From the NCBI RefSeq assembly GCF_000737695.1, contig NZ_JPRM01000018.1:1-64000 (forward strand): 64,000 nt of DNA, read 5' to 3'. This DNA is from Flavobacterium hydatis. Lineage in GTDB: Bacteria > Bacteroidota > Bacteroidia > Flavobacteriales > Flavobacteriaceae. A model generated the notes under the pieces. The model was given only the letters and a program-made list of their open reading frames with translations, was not told the origin of the DNA and did no database searches. The position numbers and the translations under genes were made by a program. Below are positions 1 to 7,351 of the stretch, one piece after another (the first letter of the stretch is position 1; each line of letters starts with the position of its first letter).

Positions 1-32
1 GTGTTATACAATTTGATAATTGTTTTTAGCAA

Positions 33-596
33 TTAATATTTCCATTTATTTTTAGATTCGGCGCTATCAGCAATAAGTTCGTTTAGGCGTTTTATTCTTG
101 TAGCTTCTTGTTTCGCGCTCATAACCCAGTTTTTAGATACTTTTTTATAAGAAGGAGCAAGGGATTGAAAGAAATTCCATGCTTTTTCATTGGCTTTAAA
201 AATTTTCTCAAACTCTTCGGAGAAATGAACTTCTTCAATTTCGTGCGTATAAATTCTAGATTTATCTTCTTTGCGTAATTTAAAAATGGCAATGCCTGCG
301 GGTTGCATTAATCCTTGTTTAGTTAAATCTTCGACTTTCTTAATATTTATTGCACTCCAAATACTTGTAGTTTTTCGGGGTGTAAAACGTATAGAATAAC
401 TATCGGTATCAACAGATCTGCGAACGCCATCAATCCAGCCAAAACAAATTGCTTCATCTACAGATTGTGACCATGTCATGCTAGGTTTATTACTATTTAC
501 TTTATAAAAACCAACTAATAATTCGGTTTTGAGTTGATGATTTTGGATTAACCACTGTCTAAATTCAGATTGATTTTCAAAAAATATTGGAACCAT
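33..596 (-). CDS. YdeI/OmpD-associated (OmdA-like) family protein
   Basis: A 187-residue cytoplasmic protein with no signal peptide. The N-terminal half carries the family pattern: FF-N--EFR-WL near the start, then SMTWSQSVDEAICFGWIDG around residues 39-57 and an arginine-rich stretch with F-PRK--S-WS around 70-80. The C-terminal part is a helical OmdA-type segment ending in basic residues. YdeI-family proteins have been linked to stress and antimicrobial-peptide tolerance in enterobacteria, but the biochemical role is unknown and should not be assumed here. The ATG follows directly after the stop codon of the upstream SRPBCC gene with no intervening base, so the two are probably co-translated. 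Family assignment is from remembered motif patterns. Confidence 0.8.
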   Translation of the reverse strand: MVPIFFENQSEFRQWLIQNHQLKTELLVGFYKVNSNKPSMTWSQSVDEAICFGWIDGVRRSVDTDSYSIRFTPRKTTSIWSAINIKKVEDLTKQGLMQPAGIAIFKLRKEDKSRIYTHEIEEVHFSEEFEKIFKANEKAWNFFQSLAPSYKKVSKNWVMSAKQEATRIKRLNELIADSAESKNKWKY

Positions 597-1052
597 TTAA
601 TTTTCTTCTACGAGTTTTTTTATTTCTACCAAAATCGGATTCCATCCTTCTCCATTGTTCAGAGCCTCACAATATCTTCTTTGTCCATCTGCAACTGTTG
701 CGTAATCGCCTTGAGAAACATTCAGAATTGTTTTTCCGTTATTATCGGCTAATTCATACGTTACATTCAGGTAATTTTCTGGAATATCGGCAATAGTAGA
801 ATTCGGATCAAAAGTAGAATAAATAAGTTTCTTATTCGGTTCAATATTTAAAATATGTCCTTTTACAAAAACTAAGTCCTGACCTTCATAATTGGCTTGC
901 CAAAGAAGTTCGCTTCCTATTTCCCAATTAGACAACGCTTCACAACCAAACATATAAATTTTTGTTTTTTCAGGATTTGTCAATGCATCCCAAACCTTAC
1001 TGGCTGGAGCATTTATTTCGATACTATTGTTAACTGTTAATTGGTTTGCCAT
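597..1052 (-). CDS. SRPBCC (AHSA1/START-like) domain protein
   Basis: A 151-residue single-domain protein. It opens with the beta strand and helix usual for Aha1-like SRPBCC proteins (VNNSIEINAPASKVWDALTNPEK at residues 7-29). A central GSELLW and a hydrophobic strand LIYSTFDP follow, and the C-terminal helix contains GEGWNPILVEIKKLVEE. These helix-grip folds bind hydrophobic ligands; no specific ligand can be read here. It is the first gene of a tight pair with the OmdA-like gene downstream. Upstream lies a small inverted repeat and a poly-A tract. Start is the ATG of MANQLTV. Confidence 0.85.
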   Translation of the reverse strand: MANQLTVNNSIEINAPASKVWDALTNPEKTKIYMFGCEALSNWEIGSELLWQANYEGQDLVFVKGHILNIEPNKKLIYSTFDPNSTIADIPENYLNVTYELADNNGKTILNVSQGDYATVADGQRRYCEALNNGEGWNPILVEIKKLVEEN

Positions 1053-1094
1053 GATTATTTTGTTTTAGTTTGTTCTTTCTGTAAAAAAAAAAAA

Positions 1095-1134
1095 AACACA
1101 TAGGAACATAAATTAAACTATGTCACTATGTGTT
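1095..1134. repeat. AACACATAG inverted repeat (hairpin)
   Basis: The arms AACACATAG (1095-1103) and CTATGTGTT (1126-1134) are perfectly complementary around a 22-nt loop, next to a run of A. It sits between the alpha/beta hydrolase and SRPBCC genes, so it could act as a terminator for the hydrolase gene upstream. The same arm sequence recurs at 29055-29196, which suggests a dispersed family. Confidence 0.55.
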
Positions 1135-1195
1135 AATACAAATAATTAAACAGGTTACTTATTTACTTTAAGTAGAATAAAGAACCGTTATATGA

Positions 1196-1891
1196 TTATT
1201 CAACAGCTTTTGCAGCTTCCAGAATTAGTTCTAAAACTCCTTTTGGATGTGAAGCCAAAGAAGCATGACTTGCATCTAAATGAATTATTTTTTTAGGATT
1301 CATTCTGTTAGCCATTTCTATTTGAGTTGCTGGCGGAATCATATGATCGTTATTAGATACTTGATACCAACTTGGTTTTGTTTTCCAGGCAGGTTCTCCA
1401 GATTCTGCTCCAAAGCAACTACCATGAATAGGTTTTTGTGCCAAAGCCATTGTTAATGTATCTTTTTCGTTTAAATCCTGACAGAAGCTTTTGTGATACT
1501 CGTCATATTTAATCCATAAAAAACCTTTACTATCTGGGTAAATACTTGCTCCACCTGATGGTTGCTCTCTTCGTCCGAATATACCACCTAAACTTTCGCC
1601 TTTATCTGGTGCAAATGCCGCAATATAAACTAAACCTACTACTTTATCATGATGTCCTGCACCGCTTATTACAGAACCTCCGTAAGAATGTCCTACTAAT
1701 AATACTTTACCATCCTGAGCATCGATTAAATCCTTTGTTTTCTGAATATCATCATCTAGTGATGTTAATGGATTTTGTACACTTCGCACTTTATATCCTT
1801 CTTTATGCAAAGCTGGAATAATATGTTGCCAATGTGAGCCATCGCCCCAAGCACCATGAACTAATACAATGTTTAAATCTTTTGTTGCCAT
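1196..1891 (-). CDS. alpha/beta hydrolase
   Basis: A 231-residue alpha/beta-fold hydrolase. HGAW at residues 12-15 is the oxyanion-hole motif. GHSYGG at 67-72 is the nucleophile elbow with S69. D182 (SNNDHMIP) and H209 (LDASHAS) fit the acid and histidine of the triad. The compact cap and the sequence style match the small esterase/salicylate-esterase-like group often annotated simply as alpha/beta hydrolase. No signal peptide is visible, so it is probably cytoplasmic. It stands alone between a membrane-protein gene and the SRPBCC gene. The substrate is unknown. Confidence 0.9.
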   Translation of the reverse strand: MATKDLNIVLVHGAWGDGSHWQHIIPALHKEGYKVRSVQNPLTSLDDDIQKTKDLIDAQDGKVLLVGHSYGGSVISGAGHHDKVVGLVYIAAFAPDKGESLGGIFGRREQPSGGASIYPDSKGFLWIKYDEYHKSFCQDLNEKDTLTMALAQKPIHGSCFGAESGEPAWKTKPSWYQVSNNDHMIPPATQIEMANRMNPKKIIHLDASHASLASHPKGVLELILEAAKAVE

Positions 1892-1958
1892 GATAATAAT
1901 TTTAAATTAATGTTATTTGTTTTTAAAGGATAAGTTTTATTTCATTGAGGCTTTACAT

Positions 1959-2432
1959 TTATCGATTTGCTGTGTATGAGTAGTATTTCTTTGTAATAAA
2001 CGCTATAGGAATCCCGATGCAAAAAATCAATATTAGTATTGATAATAGTAACGGAAAGTCTAAATTTTTGGCGGGTAAAATAGGAAATACTATAGGAAGA
2101 ACAATTAGGTTCATTATAATCCAGACAAAAATGCCATATACTACTCCAGAGAGTAAGGCATTATTTTTTAAAAACGAGATATAGGGGTAAACTTTAAAAT
2201 AGATTAAAGCAAAGGTGGTAGCAATTATAAAATGAAATAGGAGTCCGTAGAATGCCATTTTTGGATCGCCCGAGTAGGCTTCTTGTTTAAATACACCACT
2301 AGCAATAGATTGTAGAATTTTAAGAGCAGTAGTTTTTTGTAAAATAACGGCATAAATAAGAATAGGGGTAATAATATCTAATGTGCCAGCAACTAAACCT
2401 GATAATAAAACTGTTCCAACTTTTGATTTCAT
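1959..2432 (-). CDS. four-helix integral membrane protein of unknown function
   Basis: A 157-residue protein with about four hydrophobic segments (roughly residues 5-30, 63-82, 92-118 and 126-147) separated by short loops. A small soluble-looking patch lies around residues 44-58. The N-terminal GLVAGTLDII is reminiscent of the DUF1440/YagU-like membrane family, but I would not assign it firmly. It probably lies in the inner membrane. It sits between a DinB-like gene and the hydrolase gene on the same strand with gaps of 44 and 67 nt. Confidence 0.65.
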   Translation of the reverse strand: MKSKVGTVLLSGLVAGTLDIITPILIYAVILQKTTALKILQSIASGVFKQEAYSGDPKMAFYGLLFHFIIATTFALIYFKVYPYISFLKNNALLSGVVYGIFVWIIMNLIVLPIVFPILPAKNLDFPLLLSILILIFCIGIPIAFITKKYYSYTANR

Positions 2433-2476
2433 GTAAATGACTGTTTATGTTTAGTGCTTGTAATTACTTATTAAAT

Positions 2477-2986
2477 TTATTTTTTTGTTACCTCCTGATA
2501 AATTGTATTTAACTGTTTTATATGTCTTTCTATATGAATAAGAGAAAAATTAATCCATTCATAAATTGTGAATTTCCCAAATGTTGGAATCTCAGAATTG
2601 AGACATGTTAAAGTTAAATCATAAGTTCCGGATACATGCAATAATTCTTCTTCAATTTTTTGTAAAGATAAAGTTAGCAAATTTTTATTATATTTTTTAT
2701 CCAATGGAATTATGAATTCTGGAGATTGCATTTTTATAGTAAAGTTTAGAAAAAGAGCTGCAATATCTTTTACTTTTTCATCTGGTTCCCGAGTTGTTTT
2801 TTCAGTTGGACCACTACACATTTCGGGATAACCTGAACTTGCCAGTATAAGGTGTTGTACAACTTGCCCTGCTGTCCAGCTTCCTTCATAAGGAACCGTG
2901 TTTAATTCCGTTTCAGAAAGTGACGAAATTATTTTATAGAGCTGTTCAAATGTTTCAGTGATTTTTTTTTGAAGTCTTGTTTTCAT
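2477..2986 (-). CDS. DinB-like family protein
   Basis: A 169-residue four-helix-bundle protein of the DinB/YfiT type. GSWTAGQVVQHLI at residues 35-47 is the family signature and provides H45. The C-terminal FSLIHIERHIKQL supplies H151 and H155, which complete the three-histidine metal site usual in the family. Family members include bacillithiol/glutathione transferases and many proteins of unknown role, so no reaction can be given. It is one of a run of small same-strand stress-type genes. Confidence 0.85.
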   Translation of the reverse strand: MKTRLQKKITETFEQLYKIISSLSETELNTVPYEGSWTAGQVVQHLILASSGYPEMCSGPTEKTTREPDEKVKDIAALFLNFTIKMQSPEFIIPLDKKYNKNLLTLSLQKIEEELLHVSGTYDLTLTCLNSEIPTFGKFTIYEWINFSLIHIERHIKQLNTIYQEVTKK

Positions 2987-3011
2987 TTTTTGATTAATTT
3001 AAAGGTTGTGT

Positions 3012-3398
3012 TTATTGCTTATTTACAGATGTTATCCACCATATATTACCAAACGGGTCGGTTACGCCACAAGTTCTGCCATAATCCTGATTGCTTAATT
3101 CCATTAAAGATATTGCACCCTGATCTAGCGCTTTTTTATAGGTTTCGTCGGCATTGTCTACATAAACAAATAAGTTTGCTGTTTGTGGTTTCCAATCTTT
3201 GGTTGCATCAGTAAACATTATTGTGCTTCCCCCAATTGTAATCTCTGAGTGTCTTACTTTTTCTCCATCTTCATATAATTTATGCATACTTGTTATTAAT
3301 TGTGCATCAAAAACATTTTTTGTAAAGTCTATAAATTGTAATGCTCCATTTAGCATTAAATAAGGCATTACAGCTTGATGTGTTATTGGGATTTCCAT
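3012..3398 (-). CDS. VOC family protein (glyoxalase/PhnB-like)
   Basis: A 128-residue protein with two beta-alpha-beta-beta-beta modules. PYLMLNGALQFIDFTKNVF opens the first module near residue 13, and the second ends in DYGRTCGVTDPFGNIWWI (residues 105-122), the usual C-terminal strand of PhnB-like glyoxalase/bleomycin-resistance folds. A metal-binding or resistance role is possible from the family but not shown. Soluble. A second, unrelated VOC gene lies at 28594-28986. Confidence 0.88.
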   Translation of the reverse strand: MEIPITHQAVMPYLMLNGALQFIDFTKNVFDAQLITSMHKLYEDGEKVRHSEITIGGSTIMFTDATKDWKPQTANLFVYVDNADETYKKALDQGAISLMELSNQDYGRTCGVTDPFGNIWWITSVNKQ

Positions 3399-3491
3399 TT
3401 TTTCTATAATTTAAAGTTTAATAATAGAATAAAATTACAATATTTAATGTTTTTAAAATATTAAAAATCAGTTATTTATGGTATTTGTGTC

Positions 3492-3701
3492 TCACGGAAG
3501 TACCTCACAATGATATCCATAAGAATTGAGTAGTTCGATTATTTTTGCATTTGAAATTTTCTGATCATGAATACGCAAAATTTTATCACAATCTTCTAAA
3601 TCAAAATTTATATTGCCATTAGGAAAATACTCAAGAAGTTTTGAAACAATCATCTTAGATTGCTCCACTTCTTGAACATTTGTTTTGAAAACTTCTATCA
3701 T
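3492..3701 (-). CDS. small HMA-like protein lacking CxxC
   Basis: A 69-residue protein whose layout suggests a ferredoxin-like beta-alpha-beta-beta-alpha-beta fold: VFKTNVQEVEQSKMIVSKLLEYF, then INFDLEDCDKILRIH, then a helix ending in LLNSYGYHCEVLP. This resembles heavy-metal-associated domains common as small genes in Bacteroidota. The metal-binding CxxC of true HMA domains is absent, so metal transfer cannot be claimed. It is a single small gene between a VOC gene and a repeat-bearing gap. Confidence 0.6.
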   Translation of the reverse strand: MIEVFKTNVQEVEQSKMIVSKLLEYFPNGNINFDLEDCDKILRIHDQKISNAKIIELLNSYGYHCEVLP

Positions 3702-3780
3702 AGGTTTTCTGATTTTAAACTATAACGTATTGATTGTTAGTTTATTTTTGGACTTTATATTAAAATATTAGTCTGGTTTT

Positions 3781-3806
3781 AATTCTATCTAATTCTATCT
3801 AATTCT
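3781..3806. repeat. short tandem repeat, 10-nt unit
   Basis: Two full copies and a partial third copy of AATTCTATCT stand head to tail immediately before the GCGGAT-family palindrome. No coding role is apparent. Confidence 0.6.
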
Positions 3807-3814
3807 TTGCGAAA

Positions 3815-3907
3815 GGAACGCGGATTAAACAGATTCGCTATCGCGAAAACACAGATTAAACGGATTTTCCATTTATTATTTTTAAAAATCCGTATCATCC
3901 GCGTTCC
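3815..3907. repeat. GCGGAT-family palindromic repeat
   Basis: The sequence begins GGAACGCGGATTAAACAGA and ends with the complementary GTATCATCCGCGTTCC. Internal copies of the same word (ACAGATTAAACGGATTTT / AAAATCCG) surround the self-complementary TTCGCTATCGCGAA core, so the whole can fold as a long imperfect hairpin. It lies downstream of both flanking minus-strand genes' coding ends. Related units occur at 6217, 7875, 15285-15337, 17456 and 25401. Confidence 0.75.
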
Positions 3908-3932
3908 TTTATAGACAAATAGATTTATGCAT

Positions 3933-4310
3933 TTAATGAGATGCTTTGTAACTCAATAATTTGTGATAGCTTGTGTATGAGAGTATCAAAATTACCAAAA
4001 AGATTAATGGGAAGAATACTTGAAAGCCAATTCCGTCGACAGCATAATGACTTATCGATGCAAATATAAAGTCGAATGCGAAACCTGCATAAGCCCATTC
4101 TTTAAAACGATTAGGAATTGTTGGGATTATTAATAGCAGTACGCCACAGATTTTAAACACTACCAATGCATTCCCGAAATACTCAGGATATCCTAAATGT
4201 CTGATTCCTTCTTTGGCTAGTTCGGTTTGTGAAGTTAGGGCTGGCATAACTCCTTCAAATAAAAAAATGATAATAGTTGTGACCCAGAAAATAATTTTAG
4301 TTGATTTCAT
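3933..4310 (-). CDS. DoxX-like family membrane protein
   Basis: A 125-residue protein with four transmembrane segments (about residues 6-24, 46-65, 73-90, 97-116). The family pattern GIRHLGYPEYFGNALVVFKICGVLLLIIP spans residues 36-64, and F-EWAYAGFAFDFIFASISHYAVDG follows. DoxX-like proteins of this 'DoxX-like family' type are inner-membrane proteins of uncertain function. A TAnnTTTG element lies 37 nt upstream, which supports its own promoter. Confidence 0.85.
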   Translation of the reverse strand: MKSTKIIFWVTTIIIFLFEGVMPALTSQTELAKEGIRHLGYPEYFGNALVVFKICGVLLLIIPTIPNRFKEWAYAGFAFDFIFASISHYAVDGIGFQVFFPLIFLVILILSYTSYHKLLSYKASH

Positions 4311-4346
4311 TTTGTTAGTTTTTTAAGTGGTTATTAATTACTTATA

Positions 4347-4354
4347 CAAACTTA
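4347..4354 (-). promoter_or_regulatory. -7 element for DoxX-like gene
   Basis: On the minus strand this reads TAAGTTTG, a match to the Bacteroidota TAnnTTTG -7 element, 37 nt upstream of the ATG at 4310. No clear -33 element was found. Confidence 0.5.
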
Positions 4355-4464
4355 CAGCTGTTCTTTTTGTTATTAAATACGTATTTGCGACTATTTTAGG
4401 GGCGTATGCGACAATCGTTTTTTTTATGCTATTAAGGTTTTTTACCATTAAGAGATTAAGAAAA

Positions 4465-4749
4465 TTAACCGCAAAGGACACAAAGATTTGCGCAAAGTTC
4501 ATAAAGTTTAGACAAGCTAATATTCATAATATTGTCTTTCTGAGGAACAGCAGCATCTTCACCAGAAACTCCCTAATCTTTATCGAGCTACTAGCGGAGA
4601 CCCTTCCTGCGTCAGGGTGACGAAAATGAGAGTAAATGAGGGTAAAAAAGATAAAAGAATTCGTTTAAATCCGCGTTATCAGCGTGCCATTTCTTATAGC
4701 TCTTAAACTTTGTGAACTTTGCGTAAATCTTTGCGACCCTTGCGGTTAA
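4465..4749. repeat. 285-nt composite non-coding element with 45-nt inverted ends
   Basis: The left arm 4465-4509 (starts TTAACCGCAAAGGACAC) and the right arm 4705-4749 (ends GACCCTTGCGGTTAA) are near-perfect inverted copies, about 39 of 45 positions by eye. Inside is a second inverted pair, GTCTTTCTGAGGAAC near 4541 and GAGACCCTTCCTGCGTCAGGGTGAC ending near 4620, then a GCGGAT-type fragment. No convincing gene lies inside. It fills the gap between the DoxX-like and GNAT genes, and its right end supplies the stop codon of the GNAT gene. Confidence 0.65.
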
Positions 4750-5480
4750 ACTAAAATGTAATTTTTTATAATAAACAAGTCTTCAAAGCCAAGTTTAGTG
4801 TAGATCCCTTTTCCCATTACAGAAGCTTGTAGTAATGCATATTCGGCTTTTAAATCTATAGCAATATTGAGTGCATATTTCATGATTTCTTCGGCAAATC
4901 CTTTTCTTCTCATTTCGGGGATTACGCCTACGCCATGAATTCCGACGTTGTCTTCGGTTTGGAATAGCATAAAAGTTCCTATTGGTTGGTTTCGGTAACT
5001 AACCAAATGAAATTGTACTTCGTTATAATTATGTATTAGAATCTCTTTACTAATTACATAACCAAATGCATTAGGATATAAATCAGACCAGATTTTTGCT
5101 TCTTCGGCTTTCCAAATACGTTTAAATTCTAGGATATTTTGTAGCTCAAATGGTTTGTCTAGTTTTAAAGACATTGCGACTTGTTCGGTTTTTTTGACCA
5201 AACCTTTGGTTTCTAGTATTTCATTAGAATTTGTTCCGTAGATATTCCAATACGGAATCACCAAATTTGGATTGGCTTTTAGCGTTTCAATTGCTTTTTC
5301 GGCACTATCTAATGTCAGGTCTTGATTAAACCACAATTTGTTTGGCCAACCTAAATTTTCTATTTTGCAATATTCGTAAGTATCTTTTTTATGGTTCGAT
5401 TGAAAAGGTGTTCCTACTGTTTTCCATAAACGGGTAAGATTACTAATATTGTCTGCGATTAAGTTTGCGTTCTTTTTCAT
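4746..5480 (-). CDS. GNAT family N-acetyltransferase
   Basis: A 244-residue protein whose C-terminal 110 residues form a GNAT domain. QPIGTFMLFQTEDNVGIHGVGVIPEMRRKGFAEEIM contains the beta4 strand and the acetyl-CoA loop (RRKGFA), followed by the helix MKYALNIAIDLKAEYALLQAS and the GIYTKLGF strand-turn. The N-terminal half is poorly conserved and resembles that of other long GNAT proteins. It is soluble, and the acceptor substrate is unknown. The last codon and the TAA fall at the edge of a dispersed repeat (4465-4749), so the repeat boundary coincides with the end of the gene. Confidence 0.88.
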   Translation of the reverse strand: MKKNANLIADNISNLTRLWKTVGTPFQSNHKKDTYEYCKIENLGWPNKLWFNQDLTLDSAEKAIETLKANPNLVIPYWNIYGTNSNEILETKGLVKKTEQVAMSLKLDKPFELQNILEFKRIWKAEEAKIWSDLYPNAFGYVISKEILIHNYNEVQFHLVSYRNQPIGTFMLFQTEDNVGIHGVGVIPEMRRKGFAEEIMKYALNIAIDLKAEYALLQASVMGKGIYTKLGFEDLFIIKNYILV

Positions 5481-5509
5481 TTCGATATTATTTATAGCGG
5501 AATATTAAA

Positions 5510-5517
5510 CAAAGATA
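5510..5517 (-). promoter_or_regulatory. -7 element for GNAT gene
   Basis: The minus-strand TATCTTTG matches TAnnTTTG exactly and lies 30 nt upstream of the ATG at 5480. Confidence 0.55.
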
Positions 5518-5554
5518 AGTCTAGCGTTTTACTTGAATCTTTACATATGTTGAT

Positions 5555-6160
5555 TTAGCTATTTTTATCTAAACTTTTCCGTATTCGGCTTAATTGCGTT
5601 GGTGTAATTCCTAAGTGTGATGCTATATGGAGTAGGGGAATTCGATGCGAAATATCTGGATGTTTGGCTAAAAGATCAAGGTATCTTTCGGTTGCATTTT
5701 GCATTACCAATGCTATTTCTCTTTGTTCTTTTTCGATTACCCAATTTTTTTCGAGATAAGCGATATAGTAGTTTTTTAAATCATCATTTTGGTTAATTAG
5801 TTCTCTGTATTTCTTGTAGTTTATAGCGATGAGAATACAATCTTCTAATGCTTCGATGGTAAAACTTGAAGGTGTTTGTTGTAATAACGAAACTTTTGAA
5901 CCTGCAAAATAACCTTCAAGGAATATATTCTTATTATAAATGTTTCCTTCTTTATCGGTGATATAAGCTCTTAATGCTCCTTTGCATATAAAATGGATTT
6001 CTCTGGCAATCTGTCCGTTTCTTAAAAGGATTTCTCCTTTTTTTAAGAGTTGGAATTCAACGATGTTTTCTATTAATTCCCAAGATGCTCCTGTAATCGG
6101 TGCATAGCTTTGGAATTTTAATTTTAGTTCGTTGAGGTATTTATTTTTATTGATTGTCAT
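5555..6160 (-). CDS. Crp/Fnr-family transcriptional regulator
   Basis: A 201-residue regulator with an N-terminal cyclic-nucleotide-binding fold. KKGEILLRNGQIAREIHFICKGALRAYI carries the conserved GxxR/G beta-roll pattern, and a long dimer helix follows near residues 125-155. The C-terminal HTH is RIPLLHIASHLGITPTQLSRIRKSL, typical of Bacteroidota Crp/Fnr relatives annotated as cNMP-binding. The family's phosphate-binding cassette is degenerate, so the ligand is uncertain. I chose the ATG of MTINKNKY rather than an in-frame TTG at 6184, because a -7 element (6182-6189) overlaps that TTG. Confidence 0.88.
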   Translation of the reverse strand: MTINKNKYLNELKLKFQSYAPITGASWELIENIVEFQLLKKGEILLRNGQIAREIHFICKGALRAYITDKEGNIYNKNIFLEGYFAGSKVSLLQQTPSSFTIEALEDCILIAINYKKYRELINQNDDLKNYYIAYLEKNWVIEKEQREIALVMQNATERYLDLLAKHPDISHRIPLLHIASHLGITPTQLSRIRKSLDKNS

Positions 6161-6181
6161 TTTGTAATTTTTTCGACTTAT

Positions 6182-6189
6182 CAAAAATA
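6182..6189 (-). promoter_or_regulatory. -7 element for Crp/Fnr regulator
   Basis: The minus-strand TATTTTTG fits TAnnTTTG and lies 21 nt before the chosen ATG. It decides the start codon, since an upstream TTG would lie within the promoter. Confidence 0.55.
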
Positions 6190-6216
6190 AGGAAATAAAA
6201 TGGCTTGTGTGTAAAT

Positions 6217-6273
6217 GGTACGCGGATGAAACTGATTCGCTATCGCGAAAGCGCGGATTTATACGGATTTTTT
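6217..6273 (+). repeat. GCGGAT-family half repeat, left copy
   Basis: About 57 nt beginning GGTACGCGGATGAAACTGA and containing TTCGCTATCGCGAA. Its inverted partner is at 7875-7931, so about 1.7 kb carrying two small unknown genes is framed by inverted copies. Confidence 0.7.
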
Positions 6274-6321
6274 GTTTTTGATAATTGTATAATTAGAATG
6301 CACACCGGTTACTGAAGTTTT

Positions 6322-6452
6322 GAATTGCCTCCAGCTTTAGCTGGAGTTTAAAGAATTGATATTATAAAGGGCTTTAGCCAAAATAACTATTGTTTTGGCT
6401 AAAGCCACTCTATATTACCCTGTATCCCTCCAGCTAAAGCTGGAGGCAATTC
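6322..6452. repeat. triple-hairpin palindromic element (CTCCAGCT family)
   Basis: The outer arms GAATTGCCTCCAGCT (6322-) and AGCTGGAGGCAATTC (-6452) are inverted copies. Each arm contains its own small palindrome CTCCAGCTnnAGCTGGAG. The centre has a third hairpin, GGCTTTAGCCAAAA / TTTTGGCTAAAGCC (6370-6406). No gene lies here. The same style (a 16-20-nt palindrome repeated in inverted order) recurs at 28468-28531 with a different sequence. Confidence 0.7.
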
Positions 6453-6576
6453 AAAAATGAGATTGCAATTCGAGTAAGCTATCATTAGCAGTACGAAGTC
6501 AGGAGACTTCGTACTGCTAATGAGTAGAGTGTTATGAATCGGGATAGAAATATTTTGTTTGTCTCAATCTTGCGCG

Positions 6577-6611
6577 ACCTTTGTCAAAGTTTTTTTAACT
6601 TTGACAAAGGT
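6577..6611. repeat. TTTGTCAAAG palindrome, copy 1
   Basis: The arms ACCTTTGTCAAAGTT and AACTTTGACAAAGGT are perfect inverted copies around five T. The same unit recurs at 7191-7225 and 45922-45956. It could work as a transcription terminator for the 6650-7036 gene on the minus strand. Confidence 0.75.
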
Positions 6612-6649
6612 TTCATGCTGTGTGAAGTAAGGAGACTTTGAACAGTCAA

Positions 6650-7036
6650 TTAGTATTTCGCTTTTTTTGCTTCCAGTTTTCTCCATTGTGCGATTGAAAT
6701 AATATCACCAGAAACGACTTCATTTACATAGATATCATCGCAGTTTTTTTTATTTACATAAAAAATATAATAGGTTTCCCAACGCAATTCACCATTATAG
6801 CCTGTGGCTACTTCAAAAAAAGCTTTGTTTTTAATGATCTTTTCATCAGTCATATAGGAGACTCCTTTTGTGTGGTTTGAAATGGAATCTATATATTTTT
6901 GTTGTAATTGAACTTCTTTTAATTTCGAAATTGTTTGTATTGCTAAATCTTCGGTTCCGCAATTAGAAATCTTTTTATTTTGGGAAATACAGTTTATAAA
7001 AATTAAGCAAAAAAGCAAGTTGTAGATGAGTTTCAT
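6650..7036 (-). CDS. small secreted protein or lipoprotein, unknown function
   Basis: A 128-residue protein starting with a hydrophobic signal MKLIYNLLFCLIFINCISQ. The cysteine at residue 16 could be a lipobox cysteine (F-I-N-C), so a lipoprotein is plausible. The rest is a soluble domain with an aromatic patch GELRWETYYIFYVNKKNCDDIYVNEVVSGDI. I recognise no family. A -7 element lies 26 nt upstream. Its surroundings are unusually repeat-rich. Confidence 0.6.
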   Translation of the reverse strand: MKLIYNLLFCLIFINCISQNKKISNCGTEDLAIQTISKLKEVQLQQKYIDSISNHTKGVSYMTDEKIIKNKAFFEVATGYNGELRWETYYIFYVNKKNCDDIYVNEVVSGDIISIAQWRKLEAKKAKY

Positions 7037-7061
7037 ATTGGTTATTGTTTATTAATAACTA

Positions 7062-7069
7062 CAAAAATA
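7062..7069 (-). promoter_or_regulatory. -7 element for small lipoprotein gene
   Basis: The minus-strand TATTTTTG fits TAnnTTTG, 26 nt upstream of the ATG at 7036. Confidence 0.45.
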
Positions 7070-7119
7070 TATTTTATTATCTGATTTAGTAGCTTTCATT
7101 TCTTTTGAATTTTGCTTTT

Positions 7120-7187
7120 TAGCCCTGATGGGAACGGCATCCTTTTTCTGGCTTCTTTAGCCAGGAAAAGATATAGTGTACAGCAGG
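7120..7187 (+). ncRNA. 68-nt structured repeat, copy 1 (possible Flavo-1-like RNA)
   Basis: It starts TAGCCCTGATGGGAACGGCA and ends TATAGTGTACAGCAGG. The centre folds into a 12-bp stem CTTTTTCTGGCT / AGCCAGGAAAAG with one G-U pair and a TCTTT loop; CCTG near the start can pair with CAGG at the end. A second copy at 7968-8035 differs at one base. I recall near-identical frames (conserved ends, variable central hairpin) as common in Flavobacteriaceae and possibly corresponding to the Rfam Flavo-1 motif, but this was not checked. Strand is assigned from that recollection. Confidence 0.45.
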
Positions 7188-7190
7188 TTG

Positions 7191-7225
7191 ACCTTTGTCA
7201 AAGTTAAAAAAACTTTGACAAAGGT
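7191..7225. repeat. TTTGTCAAAG palindrome, copy 2
   Basis: ACCTTTGTCAAAGTT, five A, then AACTTTGACAAAGGT: perfect inverted arms, 15 bp each. It directly follows the 68-nt structured repeat. Confidence 0.75.
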
Positions 7226-7351
7226 TTACATATTCAAAGTCATTTTGATCTCTTTAGAATGCATAGCAAAGAAATTCTTAGAAGAGATGGGATTTGTAAA
7301 CATTCGCGCAATTTGTCATAAATAACTATTTGTATTTAATTATCTTAATAA

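Noticed and set aside
33..596. Possible antimicrobial-peptide resistance gene, from the YdeI family name
   Set aside because: Family membership alone does not show this role in Bacteroidota, so only the family is reported.
4327..4620. 97-codon plus-strand open frame in the gap before the GNAT gene
   Set aside because: It runs through dispersed repeat elements with inverted ends, and the translation shows no domain, signal or family pattern.
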